A stretch of DNA of 64,000 nucleotides from JAGHBT01 sp035311885 (GTDB lineage Bacteria; Krumholzibacteriota; Krumholzibacteriia; Krumholzibacteriales; WJIX01). The stretch lies in contig CAZKNG010000001.1 in the NCBI GenBank assembly GCA_964554125.1, positions 18,961 to 82,960 on the forward strand. The letters run 5' to 3'. The position numbers and the translations under genes are program-made. The notes beneath the pieces are model-generated. The model worked only from the letters and a program-made list of their open reading frames with translations. It ran no database searches and was not told the DNA's origin. Positions 51,694-61,600 of this stretch are shown here, in pieces (position 1 is the stretch's first letter; each line of letters starts with the position of its first letter).

Positions 51694-53415
51694 ATGGACA
51701 GGCATAATTACAGAGTGCTCGGCACAATAGCTAAAAACGGGACCTCAGTGCTGTACAAAGCTGTTCAAATCTCCCTCGACAGAAAGGTCGCGGTAAAAAA
51801 ACTGAATCCGAATCTGACATCCAGCCCGGAAGTTGCCCGCGGGCTTGATCCGGACCTAAAAGCAGCGGCCGGTCTCAAACACGACAATATAGTGAAAATT
51901 ATAGATTCCGGAAAAGTTAAAGGAACATATTTTATAATAACCGAATATGTAGACGGCTTGAGCCTCAGAGAACTCATGCTGAGAAAGGGCAGTGTCGATG
52001 AAACAATATCTCTCCTCATCGCCCATCGAGTATGCAAGGGCCTCGAATACGCCCACCGGAATGGAATCATTCACAGAAATATAAAACCCTCAAACATAAT
52101 GGTCACAAGAGACGGCAACATCAAAATAACAGATTTCGGGTTGGCTGAATTTAGAAAGGCCGGGATAGACCGGACCAGATCAAAGACAAAGCTTGAAATT
52201 TCCCGTATATCTCCCGAACCCGCAATAAATGAAAAACCTGATCATAGAAATGATATCTTATCCCTGGGAACCGTTTGTTATGAAATGCTCACCGGGGAAA
52301 AGCCATTTTCCGGAAATAACTATACCTCTGCCTCAGAGAATATTCCCGCTTCCAAACCGCTTAAACCGTCAAAGAAATCTTCAGATATCAGCAGGGGCAC
52401 AGACTCAATAGTAATGAAAGCCTTAAGCTGTGATCCGGGAAATAGATTCAAATCCGCAGGAGAAATGGCTGAAAAGATCGAATCCCTTCTGAGCGATAAG
52501 ACCGTTCTCTCCAGCAAAGTTATTTTAAAGGAATACGCGTTCAAAGAAAGAGGTGCCGCCGTGCGCGAAAACACTGAATCCGGACCAAAGAAGAAAAAGA
52601 GGAATAAAGCCCTGCCTCTTACCCTCGCCGCTGCTATTGCGGGACTCGTTCTTATCGGATTTAACCCCGGAATAGCAACAAAAATAAACACAACCGTAAA
52701 AAGAGCGGTTTCTAAGAATCCAACTCTTCCCGGGGGAGAGAAAATCTCAGGCGCCTCTAATATAGACGCCGGCACGCAGATCAAGATATTTGACGCTATC
52801 AAAGATAATAAAAAAGCGAAAACGGACAGCACGGACAGCACAAAACCGGAAACGCTTTCAACATCAGTTGAAACAAAAGCGGTTAAAACTGATCCTTCCG
52901 CTAACACAGATGCTGTAAAAATAGAACGGAAAAAAACTCCGGAGAAGATAGCTGAAACAAAAGAAGCGCCCCCCGCCGCCCCGGTAATCCCCACAGGATA
53001 TATTGATATTCACACAAGACCTGAAGCTGCTATCTTTATCGACGGGAAGCAGGAAATCTTCGGAAGTCAGCTCGGCCCTAAATCGATCAGTGCCAGAAGA
53101 CACACTATTTTGATCAGGAGAGCAGATTATGAGGACTACTATGAGACTATAACCGTAAAAGAAGACGAACTCTCTAAAAGAAGGATTACTCTGAAAAGAT
53201 TAAAGGGTAAAATTGAATTTTCCACTCAAGAGGGGGTTAAAATATTTATTGCGGGCAAATATATGGGAACAACACCTCTAAGTTCTCCTCTGGCCGTCGA
53301 ATCCGGTGAGCATAAAGTCAAACTCGTTAAGAAAGGGTACATGAACTGGGAAAACATGGTTCAAGTGCAAACCGGCAAAACCCTGCGGTTAAAAATCTCG
53401 CTGATTCTCAGATAG
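51694..53415 (+). CDS. Protein-kinase homologue with degenerate active site and PEGA domains
   Basis: About 573 residues. An ATG at 51685 overlaps the upstream stop; 51694 is preferred with GGGAG ahead. Numbering here is from 51685. Kinase fold about 9-270: Lys38 (VAVKK), Asp150-Phe-Gly (ITDFGL) and Asn137 are kept. But the catalytic HRD is HRN (His130, Arg131, Asn132), the Gly-rich loop reads GTIAKNGTS, and the alpha-C Glu seems replaced by Asp. It is thus likely a pseudokinase or very weak kinase. A membrane segment (LPLTLAAAIAGLVLIG, about 310-325) precedes a Lys/Thr/Glu-rich linker and two PEGA domains (about 440-576, GYIDIHTRPEAAIFIDG and GTTPLSSPLAV), probably extracytoplasmic. The 3' end overlaps rsgA's 3' end. 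Confidence 0.82.
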   Translation: MDRHNYRVLGTIAKNGTSVLYKAVQISLDRKVAVKKLNPNLTSSPEVARGLDPDLKAAAGLKHDNIVKIIDSGKVKGTYFIITEYVDGLSLRELMLRKGSVDETISLLIAHRVCKGLEYAHRNGIIHRNIKPSNIMVTRDGNIKITDFGLAEFRKAGIDRTRSKTKLEISRISPEPAINEKPDHRNDILSLGTVCYEMLTGEKPFSGNNYTSASENIPASKPLKPSKKSSDISRGTDSIVMKALSCDPGNRFKSAGEMAEKIESLLSDKTVLSSKVILKEYAFKERGAAVRENTESGPKKKKRNKALPLTLAAAIAGLVLIGFNPGIATKINTTVKRAVSKNPTLPGGEKISGASNIDAGTQIKIFDAIKDNKKAKTDSTDSTKPETLSTSVETKAVKTDPSANTDAVKIERKKTPEKIAETKEAPPAAPVIPTGYIDIHTRPEAAIFIDGKQEIFGSQLGPKSISARRHTILIRRADYEDYYETITVKEDELSKRRITLKRLKGKIEFSTQEGVKIFIAGKYMGTTPLSSPLAVESGEHKVKLVKKGYMNWENMVQVQTGKTLRLKISLILR

Positions 53416-54333
53416 ACTCTTCAGCATTCTAATATAACTGTCATACCTTTTTTCCGAAATCAGCCCTTCCTCTAAAGCTCTCTTAACCCCGCAGTCCGGT
53501 TCATGGTCATGGATACAGGTAGAGAACCGACAGCTTGACCGAAAATCACTAAAATCCCTGAAATAAAGCTGCAGCTGATTTTTTTCAATATGATTAATAC
53601 CAAATTCCCTTATTCCCGGCGTGTCACCGAGATAACCTCCGGAATTCAAAGGGTGCAGCTCGAAATGACTCGTAGTGTGCTTCCCCTTACCGGTTTTTGA
53701 ACTTACAGTTCCGACCTTCAATTCCAGCTCAGGCTGAAGCCTGGCTATAATGGAGGTTTTACCAGCACCCGAAGGACCCGCCATCAAAGATCTCTTACCC
53801 TCAAGAGTTTCACGAAACTCTTCTATCCCCCTGCCCTCCACGACACTGCAGTATAAAACCTTGTATCCCATATTTATATAAGGGCTTATTTCTTTTTTCA
53901 ACGCCTCCGGATCATCTGATAGATCGATCTTATTAATACATAACACCGGCTCAATTCCACCATGCTCGGCGGCAACAATCATCCTGTCAATAAGCCTCAG
54001 ATTCAAGTCAGGTTCAGTCACGGAATGTACGAGAAAAATATAATCGAGATTGGAACCGAGTATTTTTCTTTTCCCCCCGCCGAACCGGCTGCTTCTCTCG
54101 AAAACAGATTTACGGCTGCCAACCGATAATATAAGACCCACGTCATCATCAGAACCTGAATCCTCAATCTTTCTGAATTTCACATTATCCCCAACAACAG
54201 GAATTACGCTGTCACGATCCCCGCTGATCCTGAACTTCCCCCGAAGGAAACATTTCACCTCCCTGTCCCCGCTTACAACATAATAATTAGCTCCCTTTTT
54301 TCTTATTACAAATCCCTCTTCTATTTCATTCAT
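53389..54333 (-). CDS. rsgA: Ribosome small-subunit GTPase (circularly permuted)
   Basis: RsgA/YjeQ assists maturation of the 30S subunit. OB domain about 20-75. The permuted GTPase order is G4 CINKIDLSD, then Walker A GPSGAGKTSIIARL, then G3 YLGDTPGIREFGI. The zinc domain has CRFSTCIHDHEPDCGVKRAL, ligands Cys, Cys, His, Cys. 314 residues, normal. It is antisense to the kinase gene at the shared last 27 bases, both ending there. The region 54334-54458 to the next gene is AT-rich. Confidence 0.95.
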   Translation of the reverse strand: MNEIEEGFVIRKKGANYYVVSGDREVKCFLRGKFRISGDRDSVIPVVGDNVKFRKIEDSGSDDDVGLILSVGSRKSVFERSSRFGGGKRKILGSNLDYIFLVHSVTEPDLNLRLIDRMIVAAEHGGIEPVLCINKIDLSDDPEALKKEISPYINMGYKVLYCSVVEGRGIEEFRETLEGKRSLMAGPSGAGKTSIIARLQPELELKVGTVSSKTGKGKHTTSHFELHPLNSGGYLGDTPGIREFGINHIEKNQLQLYFRDFSDFRSSCRFSTCIHDHEPDCGVKRALEEGLISEKRYDSYIRMLKSLSENQRDF

Positions 54334-54458
54334 ATCTATCCCTGATCTGTTATATTTTAAAATATTATCATTTTCCCACCCGATTATATTATAATATTTC
54401 TAAAAAATACAAAAAACATTTGTGAAAAATATTATTTCCTGTTATACAATTAGAAGAA

Positions 54459-54950
54459 ATGAATTCTAAAGTTAAGGAAAATATGAAATCTGAGAAACTC
54501 ATATCATTATTCGAAGAAGACCTCTGCCTTTTTCACCTGCGTTCCAGAAAAAAGAATTCCATACTCGAAGAGATGACCGAACACCTCGAGAAAACCGGGA
54601 AAATTTCAGACAAAGAAATTATAATGAAAATGCTCAAAAACCGAGAAAGCCTGGGCAGCACCGGCCTTGGCAAAGGAGTTGCTTTTCCGCACGGTAAATC
54701 TCTGGCAATCAAGGAACTTACTATTCTTTTCGGAAAATCGAACGCCGGCGTGGATTTCGATTCCCTGGACGGTAAACCTACACGGATATTTTTTCTCATA
54801 CTTGCCCCTTCCAACAGAGACGCTGAAACATATCTTGAATTGCTGAGCGAACTTTTAAAGCTCATAAAGCAGCCGGATAAATTGAAAAAGCTGCATGAAG
54901 TTGAAGACTTTGAAAGCCTGATAAATTTCCTTGGAGGTAATGAAACTTGA
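54459..54950 (+). CDS. PTS EIIA-like protein (EIIA-Ntr/fructose type)
   Basis: Single-domain EIIA of the PTS nitrogen/fructose class, 163 residues from the first ATG; an internal ATG at residue 9 with AAGGA is equally possible. The phosphorylation site is GVAFPHGKS with His78; ESLGSTGLGKGVAFPHGK is the family block. LTILFGKSNAGVDFDSLDG and IFFLILAPSNRDAETYLELLSELL fit EIIA-Ntr. No EI, HPr or EIIBC is in the window, so it is likely regulatory. Coupled to the zinc-ribbon gene, which starts inside its end. Confidence 0.9.
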   Translation: MNSKVKENMKSEKLISLFEEDLCLFHLRSRKKNSILEEMTEHLEKTGKISDKEIIMKMLKNRESLGSTGLGKGVAFPHGKSLAIKELTILFGKSNAGVDFDSLDGKPTRIFFLILAPSNRDAETYLELLSELLKLIKQPDKLKKLHEVEDFESLINFLGGNET

Positions 54951-55291
54951 GAAATAACTCCAGACTCCTGATCGCGCTGCAGGACCTTGACATAATGATC
55001 AGTGAAATGAAAGACAAATCAAATGCCAGGGAACTTGAAGATATGGGATTTGAAATATCAGGTCTCGAAGAATTGGAGAAAGCACGTTCCGATCTGGCTG
55101 AACAGGTTTCTCCATCAATACTCAACCGCTATGAGAAACTTGCCAAACGTTATAAAGTGGCGATACTGCCTATTATGGGAAACAAATGCCTCGGTTGTTT
55201 CGTCAAACTGCCTACATCCTTTTTTTCCTCTGCTTCAGCAGACATGCTTCTAACCTGCGAGAACTGCGGTAGACTGCTGTATATCCCCTGA
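54947..55291 (+). CDS. Short C4 zinc-ribbon protein (CdsZ/DUF164-like)
   Basis: 114 residues. TTG start with GGAGG 9 bases ahead, overlapping the EIIA stop. The C-terminal ribbon has KCLGC and LLTCENCGRLL, four Cys. It resembles the zf-RING_7/DUF164 family, which normally has a long N-terminal coiled coil (about 240 residues in all); here the coiled coil (residues about 1-65) is short and lacks the central helix. RYEKLAKRYKVAILPIMGNKC precedes the ribbon as in the family. Probably functional but reduced; no frameshift is seen. Confidence 0.75.
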   Translation: MRNNSRLLIALQDLDIMISEMKDKSNARELEDMGFEISGLEELEKARSDLAEQVSPSILNRYEKLAKRYKVAILPIMGNKCLGCFVKLPTSFFSSASADMLLTCENCGRLLYIP

Positions 55292-55915
55292 CCGGATAAG
55301 CTAAGCCGCTTGACGGCAAGGATCTCACAGCGTCTCCACCCCTTAAAACCTTATTCAGACATTCTTTATTCATACAATTCATCTAATACTTTAACTCGCG
55401 AAGCATCCGCCCCATCTATATATCTCCCGCTTCCACATAAACTACCCTTTAGCTATTTTGCCCATATATAAAAACTTAATATTTTATTCATACCGCATTT
55501 ACTGGGGAAGAAAAATACCCCCGGCGCCGGGAGTGATCCCGGTGTTAATAATTACAGGAAAAGTCTCAGCGTTGAGACAGATTCCGATAAGCAGGGCGCG
55601 AAAATCACTCCCGACGTTGAGACTGATTCTGCCGGTGAGGCAGAGACTGGCAAAAGGGCTGAAAATGCAGAGGTGAAACAGAAAAAACCCTGATAATCAG
55701 AATAAACACGGCGAAGCACAGAATAGATGGGACTCTAAACCCTCTTGTCCGCACTTCACCCGTCGATGGAAAAAAACGAATTTCTTATAATTCAAAAAGT
55801 TGCAATTTATGATTCTATATTTCTAGAATTATATATAATTTTGTTTAGATGTATGCTATAAAAATAAACCAGAAGACAAAAAGGACTATTATCATTTTTC
55901 ATCGATTTTAGTCTA
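55292..55915. other. 624-bp spacer with a possible gene remnant
   Basis: AT-rich and without a credible complete gene. One frame, open from 55472 to a TGA at 55693, has no ATG but a protein-like tail (KSLSVETDSDKQGAKI, then DVETDSAGEAETGKRAEN). GTTGAGAC(A/T)GATTC occurs at 55571-55584 and 55616-55629, 45 bases apart and in frame. It may be the relic of a disordered C-terminus. ATTCTA/TAGAAT at about 55811-55830 is a weak hairpin. No RNase P or other RNA motif was found. Confidence 0.4.
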
Positions 55916-56299
55916 TTAATTTGAATTTTCGTTCTCATAGAACCATTGTATTGCATTTTCATAATTTGTAAACACATCAACATTATATCCACGATTTTTT
56001 GAGCATAACTCAAAAAATTCAGCTCTGTCAAAATCCAGACCAGGTAATACTAGCAAGGCTAGTTTATCTCGAAATGTATTTTTATATTTCATTAATTCTG
56101 CGGCAAGATACCATATGTCCGTAGTTGATAATTTTACTTGGGCACGTCGCAAATCAAGAATAATATCATAATCTGCCGGTGGCCTTTTCGCTTTCGCTAA
56201 TTCAGCGAGAAATTGCTTACTTTTCTCCATGTCAATTTCACCTTCTGGGGAGCTGTGTAAATATTCTACTGAACGAATTAGCTTTATTTTGGGTGACAT
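55916..56299 (-). CDS. STAS/SpoIIAA-like small protein
   Basis: 127 residues, resembling small STAS-like proteins. YDIILDLRRAQVKLSTTDIWYLAAEL provides a central strand and helix, KLALLVLPGLDFDRAEFFELC the second half, and NVDVFTNYENAIQWFYEN the C-terminal helix as in SpoIIAA-like folds. GGAGAG lies upstream of the ATG. Such proteins often act in regulatory switching, but no partner kinase is adjacent; the pseudokinase operon is 2.5 kb away. The AT content and flanks are higher than in neighbouring genes. Confidence 0.65.
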   Translation of the reverse strand: MSPKIKLIRSVEYLHSSPEGEIDMEKSKQFLAELAKAKRPPADYDIILDLRRAQVKLSTTDIWYLAAELMKYKNTFRDKLALLVLPGLDFDRAEFFELCSKNRGYNVDVFTNYENAIQWFYENENSN

Positions 56300-56535
56300 A
56301 GCTTAACTCTCCTTTCCTTTTTTACATTTACATTAAAATGATACAAAATCGGAATATTAAGGCTAACATATAATATGCAACCCTGCATAACTAAATATCA
56401 GCATTATAATCCCACTGTATAAATCGAATAAATCCACTTGATTTATCTCATTTGATTCCCATAAAAATAAACTACCAAATCAATTCTGAAAATTGCAACT
56501 ATTTATTTATACTGGAAATGCCTTACAGTATAATC

Positions 56536-56814
56536 CTATAATCCTTCCAGCGAAATCTTTATCCCCTGCCCTCCCCTGGGAAAATATGTATAACAAAAAG
56601 CAACATAGCCGTTGGGGTATTCACTTCCATCTTCGAACAGGCGTATCACCCGCTGCGCGGTCTTTCCGGTGAATAGATGAAGATCAGGGCAGCAACGAGG
56701 GGATGCGGTTTGCGTAAAGTTGACGGCAACAGAGAACTGCCCCATGATATTTTCCGAAAAACCGTTAACAGCGGCATTTGAATAAAATGCCGAAATATGC
56801 AGCGAAGGCAACAT
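56536..56814 (-). CDS. Possible small protein after the BamA gene
   Basis: 92 residues from an ATG 50 bases past the BamA-family stop. I do not recognise it. The composition is plausible, with Cys-Cys-Pro-Asp and GYVAFCYTYFPRGGQGIKISLEGL at the end. AGAGGAA is too close to the ATG to be a good ribosome-binding site. It may be a real small gene, a remnant, or chance. 56300-56535, the region before it, has no gene. Confidence 0.3.
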   Translation of the reverse strand: MLPSLHISAFYSNAAVNGFSENIMGQFSVAVNFTQTASPRCCPDLHLFTGKTAQRVIRLFEDGSEYPNGYVAFCYTYFPRGGQGIKISLEGL

Positions 56815-56864
56815 TTCCTCTAACTATCCCGGTACAGGTAACCCGGCCAGGCTCCTGATAAATC

Positions 56865-58661
56865 CTAGAAGGCGTTTCCCATAACGATGTAATACCGGAC
56901 CTTCTCCTCACCTTCCCTGGGATCGGGATTGAAGCCGGCATCAAAACGGACGATACCGATCGGGGTGTTTATTCGGACCCCGGGGCCGGCGGCGTAACGA
57001 ATACTATCGAACCGGCAGTTTCGTATCCTCCTCCATACATTTCCGACGTCGAGAAAAACAGCGACTCCGACCCAACGCCATACCGCCTTCCTGATCTCTC
57101 CGTTCAATACCAGTTCGAACTGGCCGCCAACGGGATTACCCCCGGAATCCAGCGGGCCCACTTTCCTGTATTTGAAACCCCGAATTGAATTGGGCCCGCC
57201 GGTATAAAACAGTTCATTTATTGGAACCCCGCCGGAAGCCCCGTAAACATCAATCCATCCGGTTTCCAATGACGCCGCGAGAACATTACCCAATCCCACA
57301 GATCTGAAACAGCGGAGATTCAATACTGTGCGATTGAATGCTTCGGTGCCGCCAAGAAAGGTCCCAGCCAGTTCGTATGAAAAATCCAGGAACCAGCCCC
57401 TTGTGGAGTTGAAAAGATCGTCCCGGGTATCGTTGGTAAAACCCAGGGTTATACTGCGCAACCTTGGCTTGATCTTTTCAGGCAACTCGAGGATCTCCAC
57501 ATTACGGAGACGCTGATTCTCGTGACGGAAACGCAGAGTTAAATGACCGCTATTACTAATTTTGCGGCCGAATGTGAGAAGACCGCCGTGACGGCTGACT
57601 TCAAAGCCGGGTTGATTCTGATAGCTGTAAAAGAGATTCAGATCGGTGGTAAAACGGCTGCCCATGGTCCTCGGTTCAGAGAAAGAGCCTTCCACCCTCC
57701 GCTCGATGAAATTCGCCTTCATCCTCACACCTGCTTTCCGGGCGGTACCGAATAAATTGTCAAAAGAGATCTCAACCCTTCCCATCGCCTTCTCTATCGA
57801 ACCGTACCCTGCCGAAACGCTGAACCTGCTGGAATCCTTTTCCCTTAATTCAACCACAAGTGATCTCTGTTCTTCGGAATCCCCTGGACGCTTTGCCGGG
57901 TTGATGCTGACACTATTAAACAGGCCGGTGAGATAAAGATTCCTCTGGGATTTCATGATCTTTCTGTGAGATATAATTTCTCCCTTTTCGAAGTTCAGCT
58001 CACGACGCACCACGAAATCTCTCGTCTTATCCAGTCCCCTGATCTCGATATCAGAAATGGACATCTGCCTTCCCTCATCTATTATCAGATCTATTAACAC
58101 CCGGTGTTCCTGTTCGTTAATTCTGGTTTCCGGTGTCACCGACGCGTCCAGATATCCTTTGTCCGCATAGAAGGTTGCTATAGCAATCATGCCGTTCTGA
58201 AGCTTTTTTCTCTTGAATGGAGTTCCGGTCTCAAATTTTAACATAGCCATCAGGGTTGAATCCGGGAATGCCCGGTTACCTAAAATGCTTATACCCTCTA
58301 CCGAGGTAACCGGCCCTTCATCTATCGATATGAATATTCTGACATGGTTTTCACCCCTGTCTCTTGACACTGTGGTATCGGTAATCTCGACGTTGAAATA
58401 TCCGTTCTGCCTGTAGAACTCATCAAGTGCGGACAGGTCATCCTGAAATACTGAATGGTGGTACCTCCTTGACCGGAACCAGCCGGATGGGCGGTTAACC
58501 ATAAGTTTAAGCAGCTCGTCATCTTTGAATACCCGGTTTCCCTCAATACTTACACTTTCCACAGTCCATTCCGGCTGGTTTTCCTCTGCCCGCCCCTCTG
58601 CGAAAACGCTCAGCGCGGCAATAACCAGAATTACTATCTTAATAATCACAATCTTTCTCAT
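56865..58661 (-). CDS. BamA/TamA-family outer-membrane protein
   Basis: Omp85 protein of 598 residues with signal peptide (MRKIVIIKIVILVIAALSVFAEG). About three POTRA domains span 32-275 (WTVESVSIEGNRVF, VEGISILGNRAFPDSTL, ISDIEIRGLDKTRDFVVRREL). The rest is a 16-strand barrel with the conserved GPNSIRGFKYRKVG loop (VRGF-like) and a terminal Phe (YYIVMGNAF) for BAM recognition. Its GAGG-led ATG overlaps the TamB-like gene's stop by 4 bases. That pairing makes it TamA rather than BamA, which normally has five POTRAs. G+C here is visibly higher than in flanking spacers. Confidence 0.92.
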   Translation of the reverse strand: MRKIVIIKIVILVIAALSVFAEGRAEENQPEWTVESVSIEGNRVFKDDELLKLMVNRPSGWFRSRRYHHSVFQDDLSALDEFYRQNGYFNVEITDTTVSRDRGENHVRIFISIDEGPVTSVEGISILGNRAFPDSTLMAMLKFETGTPFKRKKLQNGMIAIATFYADKGYLDASVTPETRINEQEHRVLIDLIIDEGRQMSISDIEIRGLDKTRDFVVRRELNFEKGEIISHRKIMKSQRNLYLTGLFNSVSINPAKRPGDSEEQRSLVVELREKDSSRFSVSAGYGSIEKAMGRVEISFDNLFGTARKAGVRMKANFIERRVEGSFSEPRTMGSRFTTDLNLFYSYQNQPGFEVSRHGGLLTFGRKISNSGHLTLRFRHENQRLRNVEILELPEKIKPRLRSITLGFTNDTRDDLFNSTRGWFLDFSYELAGTFLGGTEAFNRTVLNLRCFRSVGLGNVLAASLETGWIDVYGASGGVPINELFYTGGPNSIRGFKYRKVGPLDSGGNPVGGQFELVLNGEIRKAVWRWVGVAVFLDVGNVWRRIRNCRFDSIRYAAGPGVRINTPIGIVRFDAGFNPDPREGEEKVRYYIVMGNAF

Positions 58662-61600
58662 CGGAACCTCAATGAATAGGTCAGACTCAGTGAGGAATCG
58701 CCTCTTCTGCTGGTAGAACCCTCGACCACCCAGCGCCTGCTCAATTCCCAGTTGAGATTTATACGTTGTTCATTCAGATGCCCCACGGTAGTCTGGTATG
58801 TAACAGTTACTCCTTCGGACACCTTCTTTGCCATTATCAGTTCAGGATTCAAGATCTTTCCGGTGACCGTTACGTTGTCGAGCCCGAGGGCCTTCTCCAG
58901 CTTACGGCCAGCGTAACCCGTTATCTGCTGGCTGGCCAGGATCTTTCCCCGGTCCTTGAGCACATTGCCCGTATCCCCGGTCAGGTGGCTCCTGGTAGCT
59001 CCCAGAGTAAGCAGCGATACAATGTCGGTTCGCTGCAGAGGCGGATCTGAGATGAGTTTGATAATCGGATCCTTGGCATTCCCGGTAATTTCCAGTGTAA
59101 TCCTGTATTCGGTACTCTTTGTCTGCTGGTATGTAGTAACATTCGTGAACGCTCGAAAAATAATATCAGGATTGATCTCCGCGGGATCAGAGAAAAAGCC
59201 CACCCCTTCCCCGACCTGAAATTTCCGGTCCAGATAGAGTATATAACCTTCTTCCAGCACCAGGCGCCCACTGATGCCGGGATCGGCAAGAAATCCGGAT
59301 ATGCTTAAATCAGACGCCGATCTGAGATGAGCCAGGTTATTATCGATCCATACCTCATCGGCTCCGGCGATCTTTATTTCCATCCTGGTTCTGGCCAGCA
59401 GCGAAGGCAATTCTGTTTTTACCTTCTTTGTCCTCCTGGTCCAGGGGATGATTGATGCAAGATGAAAATTGCGGGTGTAGCGTATTTTCCCCGGATCGAT
59501 ATTACCGCCCAGCTTATAGTATGTCCCATCCCTTTTCCAGAACAGATCAAGGGAATCGATGTTAACTTCCAGGTCATGGTTAATAACAAACCCCACGCGG
59601 CGGCCATGAAGTAACATCGATATATCTGAAATGCCGGTGGTGTCAAAATCGGCATACCCGCTGCCTTTGATCACACCCCCACCCAGCCCGGCGGAAAGGG
59701 CTTCCATCCGGATAGTGCCGCCGTCGAGCTCAGCAAAAAACCGGCCTTTTGTTACGGGCCGATCCAGAGCCTGCGGCTGGATCTCAAGGCCTTTCCCCCG
59801 AATATTTCCTGTAATATCAGTTTTTTCAGTTGTACTGTTCAGATGAACCGATGCGAATAATTGCCCTTTCGTCAGCTTAACACCCGGAACGAACGGTTCA
59901 AAGATACAGACATTCAGACTGTCCATCTCTATATTCAGGTCCTGTTCCTCACGGGAAAGGATACCCCTTGCCCTAAATACCTGAACGGTTTCCATCCCCC
60001 CCCGCAGATCTATCTTCAACCGGTTCTCCGGAATCAGAGCTGCGGAACCATTCAATGAAACCGGCGTGCCGTTAACATTTGCCTCTGCTGTATCCAGTAT
60101 AAATACAGAATCAGCGAAGGTGCCGGAGATATTAATCCCGTTTACTGCCCGCATTTCCTCTCCAGCCCTGCCCCAGGCAGCTGATTCTACCCCCAATGAG
60201 CCCTCCGGCTTCGGGTCGCATATGACTCCGTCCCAGTCCAGATCGATCCAGGCCAGACCCTTTATAGACCATCCTTCCGGAAGAAAACTGCCAAACTCCT
60301 CAAGATTAAATTGTTCAACGTCAATACGGCCGCTGGTTGCGCTCCCGCGACTTACAGTCCAGCCGCCGGCATCATCTTCAGCCAATTCCATATATAACCG
60401 GCCCCGTAATGATTGCGCTGCGCGTTTTAGGTATACTTCTTCCACACTCAGTATTCCATTCTCAAACGAACCGTTAAAGCGAAGGGAATCCATACGGACA
60501 CCGTGGTAGGTCGGTCTTTCCACCTGCAGGCGAAGGCCCGCACTCAAAGAATCGACCGGGCCGCGGGCAGTCACTTCAAACTCCGCTACCCCCCCGGCCG
60601 GTATAGTATCACTGACAGCGGACGCCAGGGCGTCTATATCCATCCCTCTCCCGGATCCTTTGAGGTAAAATAATCCGGTTTGCGGGTAGCTGAAATCCAG
60701 GTCAAGACATCCGGCCGATTTGCCTATATCGGTCGATTCAGGCCAATCTGCCGAACCTGCAACTCCGACCCTTCCGGAATCGTAGAGGCTGGCGGACAGT
60801 CTTCCGGAAGCGGATATCCGGTCGAAGTACCCTGCCGCCCTCACCAGCAGCGAGTCTCTCCCGCAGGAAAATGAATCCAGGAAAACCTCTGTTCCTTCCA
60901 TCCGGCCCATGCAGTAAAGGGCATCCAGAAAGACCCCCCGGACCTGCAGGTTATCCGCCTTTATTTCGGTTTTCAGGTCCGGACTGCCGTAAGTTCCCTC
61001 TATATCGATCTTCGCCGTCATCATCCCGCTCAGTTGCCCGACACCTGATAATTCCGCAAGAAGTTCCAGCCGGTCAATACCGGCGTCCACCGAGCCTTCC
61101 AGGGTGGAATCGCCAAGGATGACGTTACCCGTCACCCGGCAGTATTCCTGGCTGAAATCGAGGTTTAAATGTCTGTCCCTGAGACGCAGAGACAGCTCCG
61201 TATTCTCAAAAGGCCTTGATAGATAGCGGGTATTGCGGGACTGGACCTCTGCCTTAACACCCCATTCCTGCCAGCGTGGTCCATTCAAGTCCAGACTGAC
61301 ATGTCCTTCCAACCCACTTATTAAAGGAGAAGGGGGGTCACGGAATATGGCCCAGATATTCTCTGTTCTAACCGAACTGAATGCCAGATCCGCTCTCCCT
61401 TTCATTCCATCCGAGTAAGAGAGAAAACCGTCTGCAAGGATGACACCCTCTGCCGCGGCGGCCCTCAGGGTATCTACTGCCAGGGTATCGGGGCCTCCCC
61501 GGACTTTAAGAAAACAGTCTTCAAACGCCAGCCCGCGGTAATGAATTTGCGGCACCACTACCCTGGCACCGCCCCGGGGAAAGGACAGAGGGCCCTTCAG

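Noticed and set aside
55292..55600. RNase P RNA after the zinc-ribbon gene
   Set aside because: CTGACCGGATAAGC and AGGAAAAGTC recall RNase P segments, but the conserved GAGGAAAGTCCGGGCTCC-like core and paired ends are absent.
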